From: Acidimicrobiales bacterium
Lineage (GTDB): Bacteria; Actinomycetota; Acidimicrobiia; Acidimicrobiales; JAHWLA01
Assembly: GCA_035536915.1 (NCBI GenBank)
Contig: DATLNE010000010.1
Coordinates: 96,108 to 160,107 of the forward strand
Direction: 5' to 3'
Length of the DNA: 64,000 nucleotides
Each line of letters opens with the position of its first letter. Positions within the stretch are counted from its first letter, which is position 1. Both the position numbers and the translations under genes were made by a program. Positions 24,468-32,555 of this stretch are shown one piece after another. The notes under the pieces are model-generated. The model made no database searches and was not told the DNA's origin. It saw only the letters and a program-made list of their open reading frames with translations.

Positions 24468-25595
24468 GTGATCGGCGCACTACGGGAAGCGGTCGAAGCA
24501 CCGGATGTTCCCCTCGACGGCGACGCCTTGGCCGAGGTGTTGAAGCTGGTCGACCTGCTGAACGCCAAGGTGTCGCGGGTGATCGGCGAGTTCGACGCCG
24601 AGGCCCTGTGGGAGCTCGACGGCGCCACCTCGATGACGGCCTGGCTGCGGCACCACGCAGGCATGACGGCGAGTACTGCTAAGTCGACGGCTTCGACGGC
24701 AAAGAAGCTCCGGTCGTTGCCGCTGACCGCGGAATGCTGGTTGTCGGGCAGCCTGTCCGGCGGACAGGTGCAGGCCATAGTGCGCAACGCCACGCCGGAG
24801 TTCGCCGAGCACGAGGCGGCGGTCGTCCCGGTGTTGGTGGATCTGTCGGTGGCCGACACCACGCTGGCCATGCAGCAGTGGAAAGCGATGCTCGACATCG
24901 AGCCGACGTTCGACCACGGCGTGCACCTGTCACAGACGTTGGACGGCCAATGGGAACTGACGGGATCACTCGACTCGCTCGGCGGCGAGACGGTGGCCAC
25001 CGCATTGCGGTTGGCGATGGTCGACGACCCCGACGTGCTGCCGTCGCAGCGCCGGGCTGACGCGCTGGTCGACGTGTGCCGGTTCTTCCTCGACCACCAG
25101 AGCGGTCGGCGGGGTGGCAGGCACCGCCCGCACCTGAACGCGGTCGTCGACTACGACGCCCTGCTCGCCGGCAAGGGCGGCAGCTTCGTCGGCGGTGGCC
25201 TGCTCGACGGTGCGTCGGTCCAGGCGCTGGCGTGCGACGCAGCGATCCACCGAGTGGTGACGGACGGCCGCAGCACGATCCTCGACTACGGCACGTCCAC
25301 CAGGACCATCCCGGCCCCGCTGTGGTCGGCGTTGGTGCTGCGGGATCGGCACTGCCGGTTCGAGGGCTGCGACCGCCCGTCGCAGTGGTGCGAGGCGCAC
25401 CACGTGGTGCCCTGGCACGACGGCGGTACGACGAGCCTCGACAACCTGGTGCTCAAGTGCAGCAGGCACCACCACATGGGCCACCAACCGGGGTGGTCCG
25501 AGAAGCTCGAACCGGATGGCACCTTGGTGGTCACCGACCCAAGGGGCCGCACGAGAACCACCCGACCACCCGGCAGTCTGCCGATCGCTGCCTGA
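24468..25595 (+). CDS. DUF222/HNH endonuclease (REP13E12-like)
   Basis: A 375-residue protein. An N-terminal DUF222 helical region (about 5-250; LSGGQVQAIVRNATPEF) is followed by a C-terminal HNH nuclease domain (about 290-345): RDRHCRFEGCDRPSQWCEAHH, then W-x-DGGTTSLDNLVLKCSRHHHMGH, with zinc Cys and catalytic His in place. Members of this family are very abundant and often repeated in actinobacterial genomes, and some behave as mobile elements. Start GTG. The AT-rich leader (24405-24465) contrasts with its surroundings and may mark acquisition. Confidence 0.8.
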   Translation: MIGALREAVEAPDVPLDGDALAEVLKLVDLLNAKVSRVIGEFDAEALWELDGATSMTAWLRHHAGMTASTAKSTASTAKKLRSLPLTAECWLSGSLSGGQVQAIVRNATPEFAEHEAAVVPVLVDLSVADTTLAMQQWKAMLDIEPTFDHGVHLSQTLDGQWELTGSLDSLGGETVATALRLAMVDDPDVLPSQRRADALVDVCRFFLDHQSGRRGGRHRPHLNAVVDYDALLAGKGGSFVGGGLLDGASVQALACDAAIHRVVTDGRSTILDYGTSTRTIPAPLWSALVLRDRHCRFEGCDRPSQWCEAHHVVPWHDGGTTSLDNLVLKCSRHHHMGHQPGWSEKLEPDGTLVVTDPRGRTRTTRPPGSLPIAA

Positions 25596-25601
25596 AGTTG
25601 C

Positions 25602-26456
25602 TCAGCCCAGGCGGGCGGTTCGGAAGGGGAGGGCGAGGTGGCCGAGGTAGTCGGTGGCCTCCAGGTCGCGGGTGCCGATGCCGTACTCCTCGGGGAACTC
25701 GTCGTGGTCGAGTGCGGTGCCGAACAGGTGGTCCCAGAGCGACAGGAACGTGCCGAAGTTGCGATCGTGGGCCTCGCCCGCGGCCGCGTGGTGCCAGTGG
25801 TGGAAGGCGGGCGTGACGAGCACGGCGCCCACCGAGCGCATGCGGAGCCGGGCGTTGGCGTGCATCACGAACGGGTGCACGAAAAAGAAGGTGACGAGCC
25901 AGGGCGCCAGTTCCACTTGGCCCAGGGCATAGGTGGGCAGCGTGACGGCCACGATGTTCACGGCCAGGTCGATCGGGTGCGCCCGTGACGTGGCCAGCCA
26001 GTCGAGGCGCTCGCTGGAGTGGTGCACGGCATGGAACGCCCACAGGAACTGCACCCGGTGCAGGGCCCGATGGGCCAGGTAGTTGGTGAAGTCGGTGACG
26101 ACCAGCGTCACGCCCACCAGCGCCAGCCACGGCAGGGCGGCGAGGGCATCGCGAGCGGAGCCGGGCACCGCCGCTTCCACCGCCGGGCCGACCACGCCCA
26201 AGGCCACGGCCACCAGCGGCACGATCATGCTGCGGTCGGCCAGGGCGTGCGTGAGGTCGACGGCATAGGCCCGGCGTGAGCGTGCGCCCTCGTGGAGCGG
26301 GGCCAGCACCTCGCACGACATACCCAAGGCGGCGGCCACCGCCAGGCCCACGAGCAGTTCGGGGGCCGTGCGGATGCCGACGGCGGCCAACGCCACCGAT
26401 ACGACGACGTTGGCCGCTGTGCGCACCCCAGGGCGGGCCGGAGTCGACAACAACAT
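25602..26456 (-). CDS. Sterol desaturase/fatty acid hydroxylase family protein
   Basis: A 284-residue integral membrane di-iron oxygenase. The His clusters are present: HRALH (about residue 130), HAVHH (about 143) and HHWHH (about 218). Hydrophobic spans fall at about 15-45, 75-115 and 160-185. It would hydroxylate a lipid; the substrate is unknown. It begins 3 nt after the stop of the exported 36-residue ORF at 26460-26570, so the two are co-transcribed. Convergent with the HNH gene (6 nt between stops). Confidence 0.85.
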   Translation of the reverse strand: MLLSTPARPGVRTAANVVVSVALAAVGIRTAPELLVGLAVAAALGMSCEVLAPLHEGARSRRAYAVDLTHALADRSMIVPLVAVALGVVGPAVEAAVPGSARDALAALPWLALVGVTLVVTDFTNYLAHRALHRVQFLWAFHAVHHSSERLDWLATSRAHPIDLAVNIVAVTLPTYALGQVELAPWLVTFFFVHPFVMHANARLRMRSVGAVLVTPAFHHWHHAAAGEAHDRNFGTFLSLWDHLFGTALDHDEFPEEYGIGTRDLEATDYLGHLALPFRTARLG

Positions 26457-26459
26457 TGC

Positions 26460-26570
26460 TCAGAAGCCGTTGGCTCGGCTGCTCTCCTGCAGAGCGGCCA
26501 TGGCGGCGGGCGCATGCAGGGCAACGGCGGTGGCGGCGACGACGACGGCAGCAGCGATCTTCTTCTTCAT
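26460..26570 (-). CDS. 36-residue exported or leader peptide
   Basis: MKKKIAAAVVVAATAVALHA followed by PAAMAALQESSRANGF and a stop codon. It has a perfect Sec signal shape: KKK, about 14 hydrophobic residues, then AMA. Only about ten residues would remain after cleavage. AAAGGG lies 5 nt before the ATG. The stop is 3 nt from the fatty acid hydroxylase start. It is either a translational leader for that gene or a tiny secreted peptide. Confidence 0.6.
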   Translation of the reverse strand: MKKKIAAAVVVAATAVALHAPAAMAALQESSRANGF

Positions 26571-26749
26571 GGGAATCCCTTTCGGAACGGTTCGGACGCT
26601 TGACCCCAGTCTGCGGACAACCGCCGTCCCCGTCTGTCACCTGGCGCGCACAACGAATGTCGTCCAGGCGAATGAAATCCGTCACACCGCCTTGACCGGC
26701 GCACCCGCCCGACCTAGAGAGGAACAGGCGCGATCAGTTTGGGGGAGCA

Positions 26750-27976
26750 ATGAGCACGGTCGAGGCGACATTCAACCCGTTCGACCCGGAGTTCGCCCAG
26801 GACCCGTACCCGCAGTGGCGCCTCCTGCGCGAGCACGACCCGGTACACGAGACGCCCTTCGGCATCTGGACGCTCTTGCGCTACGAAGACGTGCACCGCT
26901 TTGTGCGCGACCCCGCCCTCAGCGTCGAGGACCGCCACGCCACGCCCGGCATGCTCGACGCCGTGGCCCGGGAGGCGCTCGGCGACCGCTACGACGAGAT
27001 GCAGCAGCGCGGCACCCACGCCATGCTCAACCTCGACCCGCCCGACCACACCCGCCTGCGCCGCCTCGTCAGCAAGGCGTTCACGCCCCGGGTCGTCGAG
27101 CAGCTGCGCCCCCGCATCCAGCAACTCGTCGACGACGCCCTCGACCAGGCGGCCGGAGCGGGCGAGCTCGAACTCATCGGCGACCTCGCCTTCCCGCTGC
27201 CGTTCGCCGTCATCAGCGACATGCTCGGCATGCCCGAGACCGACGCCGATCAGTTGCGGGAATGGTCGGGCACGCTCGTGCGCACGCTCGAACCGTTGGC
27301 CAACCCCGACCTCATCCGGGCCATCGCCAGCGCGGGCGAGCACATGCGCAACTTCACCGCGGAGGTCATCGCCTGGAAGCGCGACAACCCGGGCGACGAC
27401 CTGCTGACCGCGCTCATCGCCACCGAGCACGACGGCGACGTGCTGTCCGACGAGGAGCTGGTCGAGCAGGTGATGCTGCTCTACATCGCGGGCCACGAGA
27501 CGACCGTGAACCTCATCGGCAACGGCATGCTCGCCTTGCTGCGCAACCGCGACCAGCTCGACCTCCTGCGCAACGATGCCAGCCTGGAAGCCAACGCAGT
27601 GGAAGAGCTGCTGCGTTACGACCCACCCGTGCAGATGACCCGGCGCATCACCCTCGGCGACGTGGAGGTCGGCGGCAAGGCCATCGCGGCAGGGACCTTC
27701 GTGGTGTGCGTGATCGCCTCGGCCAACCGCGACGCCGAGCAGTGGGGCGCCGACGCCGAGACGCTCGACATCACCCGCGAGGGTGCCAACAACCACTTGG
27801 CCTTCGGCGGCGGCGTGCACTACTGCCTCGGCGCCGCGCTGGCCCGCCTCGAAGGACGCGTGGCCATCGGCACGTTGTTGCGCCGGTTCGACGACATCGA
27901 GCTGGCGGGGGACCCGGTGTGGAGCGGGCGCATCAACCTGCGCGGGCTCGACCGCCTGCCCCTGGCCGTTCGCTGA
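26750..27976 (+). CDS. Cytochrome P450
   Basis: A 408-residue soluble bacterial P450. The I-helix oxygen-activation motif is AGHETT (about residue 247), EELLR is the ExxR motif (about 286), and FGGGVHYCLGAALARLE carries the heme-ligating Cys near residue 355. The length is standard. It needs ferredoxin and reductase partners, none of which is in the window. Substrate unknown. GGGGGAG lies 4 nt before the ATG. It faces rsgA tail-to-tail with no bases between the two genes. Confidence 0.93.
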   Translation: MSTVEATFNPFDPEFAQDPYPQWRLLREHDPVHETPFGIWTLLRYEDVHRFVRDPALSVEDRHATPGMLDAVAREALGDRYDEMQQRGTHAMLNLDPPDHTRLRRLVSKAFTPRVVEQLRPRIQQLVDDALDQAAGAGELELIGDLAFPLPFAVISDMLGMPETDADQLREWSGTLVRTLEPLANPDLIRAIASAGEHMRNFTAEVIAWKRDNPGDDLLTALIATEHDGDVLSDEELVEQVMLLYIAGHETTVNLIGNGMLALLRNRDQLDLLRNDASLEANAVEELLRYDPPVQMTRRITLGDVEVGGKAIAAGTFVVCVIASANRDAEQWGADAETLDITREGANNHLAFGGGVHYCLGAALARLEGRVAIGTLLRRFDDIELAGDPVWSGRINLRGLDRLPLAVR

Positions 27977-28996
27977 CTACTCCTCCCGGTCGCGGTACAG
28001 GCGGCGCTGGGCCTTGGTGTGCACCTTCCACACCTTGGTGACTTCCTTGCGAGCCACCGGGTCGGCCCGCAGGCGCTCGGCCGTCGTCTCTCGCACGAGC
28101 TTGCGGTAGCTGGCCAGCCGGGCCGGATGGAGGTCGCCGCTCGCCACAGCGGCAGCCACCGCGCAGTCGGGTTCGACCTCGTGGGTGCAGTCGGAGAACC
28201 GGCATTGGCCCGCGAGGGCTTCGATGTCGGGGAACGTGGCCGCCACGGCATCGTCGCTCGCGTCGGTGCCCAGGCTGCGCAGGCCGGGCATGTCGATGAG
28301 CGAGCCCCCGCTGGGCAGCGGCACCAACTGGCGTGACGTGGTGGTGTGACGGCCGCGGTGGTCGTCCTCGCGCACGGCGCCCACGGCCAGGCGTTCCTCG
28401 CCCAGCAGGGCGTTGACCAACGTCGACTTGCCCGCGCCGGACGGGCCGAGGAACACCGCCGTCACCGGGTGGCGCAGCAGCGCTCGCAACTCGTCGAGCC
28501 CTTGTCCGGCGACGGCACTGGTGGCCACGAGGTCGACGGGGCCCAGGCGGCCCGCCATGTCGGCCACGGTGTCAGGCGGAGCCACGTCGAGCTTGGTCAG
28601 CACCACGACGGGCTGGGCGCCGCTGTCCCAGGCGATGACCAGTTCGCGTTCGACGCGCGTGGACGACAGGCGGTCGCCCGGTGCGGTGATCAGCACGAGG
28701 TCGACGTTGGCGGCCAGCACTTGGCGTCCGCCGTCGGGGTCGAGGCGACCGAGCGACGACCAACGAGGCAAGACCTCCACGACGGCATCGCCGTCGAGCA
28801 CCACCCAGTCGCCAACTGCGGTGCCGGGGAAGGGCAGGAACTGCTCGCCGTCGAGGGTGGCGAGGCGACACCAACCCCGCTCCACGGCGACGACACGGCC
28901 AGGCGCGGCACGGGGGTGCTCGGCAGCGGCGAAGAGCGCTTGCACGCGGTCGGACCATCCGACGGGCGCAAGCGGGTGCTGCAGAAGGTCTGACAA
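27977..28996 (-). CDS. Ribosome small subunit-dependent GTPase RsgA
   Basis: A 339-residue circularly permuted GTPase. The G4 motif (LTKLD, about residue 118) comes before G1 (GPSGAGKSTLVNALLG, about 180) and G3 (DMPGLRS). An N-terminal OB-fold precedes it. The C-terminal zinc site is CRFSDCTHEVEPDC. It assists late maturation of the 30S subunit and is cytosolic. It has few residues beyond the zinc domain, as is usual in actinobacteria. Confidence 0.93.
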   Translation of the reverse strand: MSDLLQHPLAPVGWSDRVQALFAAAEHPRAAPGRVVAVERGWCRLATLDGEQFLPFPGTAVGDWVVLDGDAVVEVLPRWSSLGRLDPDGGRQVLAANVDLVLITAPGDRLSSTRVERELVIAWDSGAQPVVVLTKLDVAPPDTVADMAGRLGPVDLVATSAVAGQGLDELRALLRHPVTAVFLGPSGAGKSTLVNALLGEERLAVGAVREDDHRGRHTTTSRQLVPLPSGGSLIDMPGLRSLGTDASDDAVAATFPDIEALAGQCRFSDCTHEVEPDCAVAAAVASGDLHPARLASYRKLVRETTAERLRADPVARKEVTKVWKVHTKAQRRLYRDREE

Positions 28997-29166
28997 ACGG
29001 GAGTCTCCTCGGACAGGGGCGCTCCCGGTCGGCTCAGCCGGTGGGAGCGCCTTGCGACAGGGAACGGGCGGCGCCGGCAGTCGTCGGCGTCATGGCCCTC
29101 CCTTTCGTGTCGTAGGCGTTGGTTCGAACGGTACCGCACCTTCCAAGGCGTTGTTACGCTCGCCCG

Positions 29167-30147
29167 ATGGCGGCCCCCGAATCGACGCAGCATCGCGTCA
29201 GCGCCGTCGTGCTCGCCTACAACCGCCGTGACGCGGTGGCCGAAGTGCTGGGCCACCTCGACAAGCTCCCCGCGGTCGACGAGGTGCTCGTGGTCGACAA
29301 CGGGTCAGAGGACGACACCGCCGCGCTGGTGTCGTCGTGGGGCGGCAAGGTGCGGCTGGTCGACGCGGGGGGCAACTCCGGCATCGCCGGGCGCAACCTC
29401 GGTGGGCGAGAGGCCACCGGCGACCTCGTCGTGTTCCTCGATGACGACTCCTACCCGCTGCCCGGTGCGGTGGAGACGCTCACGGCCTTGTTCGACCGCG
29501 TGCCCCGCTTGGCGGTGGCGGGCGGGCTGGTGCGCGACGTCGACCCCGACAAGCGCGTCGTGCTCGACACCCAGGTCGGCACCTTCGACTGGTGGCTGCG
29601 GGGCGGTGCCAAGGGGGATCCGCCGCCGGAGGGCTTTCCCGCCTTCTTCTTTCCCGAGGGTGCCTGCATGGTGCGCCGCGCCGCCTTCCTCGAGGTCGGC
29701 GGCTTTTACGAGCCGTTCTTCTTTGCCTCGGTCGAAGTCGACCTCACCACCCGCCTGCTGGCTCGCGGCTGGGACGTTCGGTACCTGCCCACTGCGCCGT
29801 TCGACCACATGAAGGTGGGCACTGGACGCAAGCCGGTGCACGACGTGCTGGCACTGCGGGTGCGCAACCAGCTCTGGTATTTCTGGCGCCACTTCCCGAC
29901 CGGCTTGGCCGTGCGGCGCATGGTTGCCTATGCCGCCTTCGACCTTTTCAACGTCGTGCACAGGGGCGCCGTGGGGTCGTGGGGGCGTGGCGTGCTCGAC
30001 GCCTGGCGCACGCGCGACCTCGTACGCGGTGACCGCAACCCGTTGCCCCGTGATCTGCTGCGGCGGGCCGAAGGCAGGCGAGGGCGCATGCACGCCCAAC
30101 TGCTGGCCATCCGCATCCGGGAGCGAATGGCGCGCCGTTCCGGCTGA
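29167..30147 (+). CDS. Family 2 glycosyltransferase
   Basis: A 326-residue GT-A glycosyltransferase. The N-terminal fold is AVVLAYNRRDAV, VDEVLVVDNGSEDDT and GDLVVFLDDDSYP, which supplies the DxD-type nucleotide-sugar and metal site near residue 100. The C-terminal acceptor part is MVRRAAFLEVGGFYEPFFF, followed by VEVDLTTRLLARGW (the ED/D catalytic region). It lacks a clear membrane segment. Probably cell-surface rhamnosyl- or galactofuranosyl-type transfer; acceptor unknown. It may form an operon with the methyltransferase 25 nt downstream. Confidence 0.85.
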   Translation: MAAPESTQHRVSAVVLAYNRRDAVAEVLGHLDKLPAVDEVLVVDNGSEDDTAALVSSWGGKVRLVDAGGNSGIAGRNLGGREATGDLVVFLDDDSYPLPGAVETLTALFDRVPRLAVAGGLVRDVDPDKRVVLDTQVGTFDWWLRGGAKGDPPPEGFPAFFFPEGACMVRRAAFLEVGGFYEPFFFASVEVDLTTRLLARGWDVRYLPTAPFDHMKVGTGRKPVHDVLALRVRNQLWYFWRHFPTGLAVRRMVAYAAFDLFNVVHRGAVGSWGRGVLDAWRTRDLVRGDRNPLPRDLLRRAEGRRGRMHAQLLAIRIRERMARRSG

Positions 30148-30172
30148 ACGACGCCGGCCTACGGTGGCCGCC

Positions 30173-30913
30173 ATGGAGGCCATCCCCGAGCCCGCCCGAG
30201 TGGGCTTCGGTGCGGGCGCCGATGCCTACGCCCGAGGGCGCCCGTCGTACCCGGCCGAGGCCGTCGCATGGATCGCCTCGTGCTGTGGGATCGGCCCCGG
30301 TCGCACCGTGCTCGACCTGGCCGCCGGGACCGGCATCTTCACCGACCTGCTCACGGCGACGGGCGCGGATGTCGTCGCCGTGGAACCGGTGGCGTCGATG
30401 CGGGCCAAGATCGGAGGAGCCCGAGTGCTCGACGGCACGGCCGAAGCCATCCCGCTCGACGACGCATCGGTCGACGCTGTGACCGTGGCCCAGGCCTTCC
30501 ACTGGTTCCGGCGCGACGAGGCCCTGGCCGAGATCGCCCGGGTGCTGCGGCCCGGCGGCGGCCTGGCCCTGGTGTGGAACCGTCGAGACGAGAGCGAGCC
30601 GTGGGTCGACCGCATGTCGGAGGTCATCGGTTGGCGGGCGCATCAGATCTCCGAATACGACCGGGTCGACTGGCGAGCCGTGCTCGATGCATTCGGCGCC
30701 TTCGGCGAGGTCGAACACCGCTCGTTCGCGTGGGAGCACGAGATCGACCGCGACGGCCTGGCCGAACGGGTGCGGTCGGTGAGCTACGTCGCGGCCATGG
30801 AGGAAGTCGAACGTGAGGCGCTCGTGGCCCAAGTGCTCGAGCTCGTGCGCGAGTTCCCTGACCGTTTCGCCCTCCCGTACAACACGTTGGCCTGGTGCAC
30901 GACCCGTTGCTGA
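30173..30913 (+). CDS. Class I SAM-dependent methyltransferase
   Basis: A 246-residue protein with a complete SAM site: VLDLAAGTGIFT (motif I, about residue 47), VAVEPVASM (motif II), DAVTVAQAFHWF (motif post-II) and RVLRPGGGLALV (motif III). AQAFHWF is common in the family of putative methyltransferases related to trans-aconitate methyltransferase. The substrate is unknown. It follows the glycosyltransferase at 25 nt. Confidence 0.88.
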   Translation: MEAIPEPARVGFGAGADAYARGRPSYPAEAVAWIASCCGIGPGRTVLDLAAGTGIFTDLLTATGADVVAVEPVASMRAKIGGARVLDGTAEAIPLDDASVDAVTVAQAFHWFRRDEALAEIARVLRPGGGLALVWNRRDESEPWVDRMSEVIGWRAHQISEYDRVDWRAVLDAFGAFGEVEHRSFAWEHEIDRDGLAERVRSVSYVAAMEEVEREALVAQVLELVREFPDRFALPYNTLAWCTTRC

Positions 30914-30936
30914 TGCGGCTTCCCTCGCTGCGAGGC

Positions 30937-31917
30937 TCAGCCCTGCCCGGCCACGTCGACCGCACCCTTGGGCGCCGTGATGGTGATGGCGGCACCGATG
31001 TCGGTGAAACGCAGGGAGTAGGTCGACCGCACCTCTTTGGTGACCGCGCCCGGCCAGTCGGCGGGGACCGGGCCCATCTTCACCCTCGACTTGCCGTCGG
31101 CGTCGCGCACGACGACGGTGGGCGGGGGCTCGGTGCTGGTTGTCGACAGTTGCACGGTGCCGATGTCGAGCCTGCGCACCACGTCGTCGGCACCCACCCA
31201 CACCTCCAACGAACGCACCTCTTTGGGGTCCATCGGGCCCATGCTCAGGTTCAGCGTCGGCAACTGGTCGACGCGGGTGGCCCGCAGGTGGCGAAGCTCG
31301 ACGCCGTCGACCGTCTCCGTGCCGACCACCTCGAAGCCTGCGCCTGCGTGCAGGGCGCCGAGCAAGGTGCGGGGATCGGCGCTGAACAGGTCGCGGCCCT
31401 GCGTGCCGGTGGCGTTGGTGTCGCGCACCCAGCGGCCCGCGTCGTACAGGTAGAACTGGCCGTCGACGGTGCGGTTGCGGGCTTCGAAGCCCGGGCCGCG
31501 GCCGTCAGGTGCGAATGTCAGCACCATCTCCACGTCGTCGCCTGCGAACGACACCGTTCCTGTCAGCCGTTGTTCGGCCATGGTGCCCTGCGCCATGTGG
31601 AAGTCGACGAGCGCCCGTCCCGACGAGGTGAGCGCCGCGCTCGACGTCGACGCGATGCGGGCGATGTCGGCGGCCACCGGCGGCGGCCCCGACACCTTCA
31701 CGCCGTCCTTGCCCACGTCGAGCTGGCCCGCCAGCACGGCACCTGCCAGCACGGCGGCTGCGGCGGCGACGGCGAGGGGCCTGCGCCGCCGGTATCGCGG
31801 CGTGGCCACGATGGCGTCGAGCACGGCGGGGTCGGGGGCACAGCGCTCGGCTGAGACAGCCGGGCGTTCGGACCGCAGCGCCTGGAGCATGTCGTCTTCG
31901 TCAACGGTGGGGAACAT
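30937..31917 (-). CDS. Membrane-anchored, LolA/LppX-like extracytoplasmic protein, sigma-factor partner
   Basis: A 326-residue protein. A short cytosolic N-terminus (about 45 residues) and one membrane span (AVAAAAAVLAGAVLAG) are followed by a ~250-residue extracytoplasmic beta-rich domain (GTVSFAGDDVEMVLTF, YLYDAGRWVRDT, RSLEVWVGADDVVRRLDI) like LppX/LprG/LolA folds. Its start lies inside the ECF sigma gene (17-nt overlap), a strong sign that it is the sigma factor's regulator or first target. It lacks the zinc-binding anti-sigma motif. Confidence 0.7.
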   Translation of the reverse strand: MFPTVDEDDMLQALRSERPAVSAERCAPDPAVLDAIVATPRYRRRRPLAVAAAAAVLAGAVLAGQLDVGKDGVKVSGPPPVAADIARIASTSSAALTSSGRALVDFHMAQGTMAEQRLTGTVSFAGDDVEMVLTFAPDGRGPGFEARNRTVDGQFYLYDAGRWVRDTNATGTQGRDLFSADPRTLLGALHAGAGFEVVGTETVDGVELRHLRATRVDQLPTLNLSMGPMDPKEVRSLEVWVGADDVVRRLDIGTVQLSTTSTEPPPTVVVRDADGKSRVKMGPVPADWPGAVTKEVRSTYSLRFTDIGAAITITAPKGAVDVAGQG

Positions 31918-32458
31918 CGGTCTCCTCCTCGAACAGGATCGGTCGACGACTCTCTGTTGCCTCCGGCGGTTCCGTTACCTCGCCGAGCGCGGCAGCCAGC
32001 CGGGTGCGGGCGCGGTGGATGCGCACCCGTGCCGCGCCCGGGCTACACCCGAGCACGGCGGCGATCTGGGTGGGCGTGAGGTCGTCCCACGCCACCAGGC
32101 GCAGCAACTCCTGGTCGTCGTCGCCCAACGTCTCCAGGGCAGCGCGCACGCGGCCGGGCGGCTCGGGCGGCGGCGCTGCGGCGGGGGGCGGCGCCAGGCG
32201 CTGGAGCAGGGCAAGGCGCCGCCGTCCCGAGCGCAAACCGTTGCGCCACACGTTGCGGGCCACGACGAACAGCCACGGCAACGGATCGTCGAGCGGCACG
32301 TGGTCGAGCCGGCGCCAGGCGATCGTCAGCACCTCGGCCACCAAGTCGTCGGCGTCGGCCCCTGTGAGCCCGCGGTGGCGGGCGTATCGCTGCAACGCCG
32401 GGTACGCCTCGACGAACAACGCGCGGAAGCGGGCTTCGGCCTTCACTGCTCGCATCAT
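31901..32458 (-). CDS. ECF-type RNA polymerase sigma factor
   Basis: About 185 residues. Region 2 (LFVEAYPALQRYARHRGLTGADADDLVAEVLTIAWRRLDHV, then PWLFVVARNVWRN) and region 4 (TLGDDDQELLRLVAWDDLTPTQIAAVLGCSPGAARVRIHRARTRL) are both complete. The translated sequence has two adjacent Met codons; ATG 32458 was chosen because it is closest to region 2. It is co-transcribed with the membrane partner at 30937-31917, which probably regulates it. Its promoter targets are unknown. Confidence 0.88.
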   Translation of the reverse strand: MMRAVKAEARFRALFVEAYPALQRYARHRGLTGADADDLVAEVLTIAWRRLDHVPLDDPLPWLFVVARNVWRNGLRSGRRRLALLQRLAPPPAAAPPPEPPGRVRAALETLGDDDQELLRLVAWDDLTPTQIAAVLGCSPGAARVRIHRARTRLAAALGEVTEPPEATESRRPILFEEETDVPHR

Positions 32459-32555
32459 GTTCGCAACGACCCGAGCGTTACCGGGCAACTGGGGCTACCG
32501 TTTGTTTGCCCCCGTTGAAGCGAGGGCTGGGGATTGCGAAAAGGGGAGGGACGAG

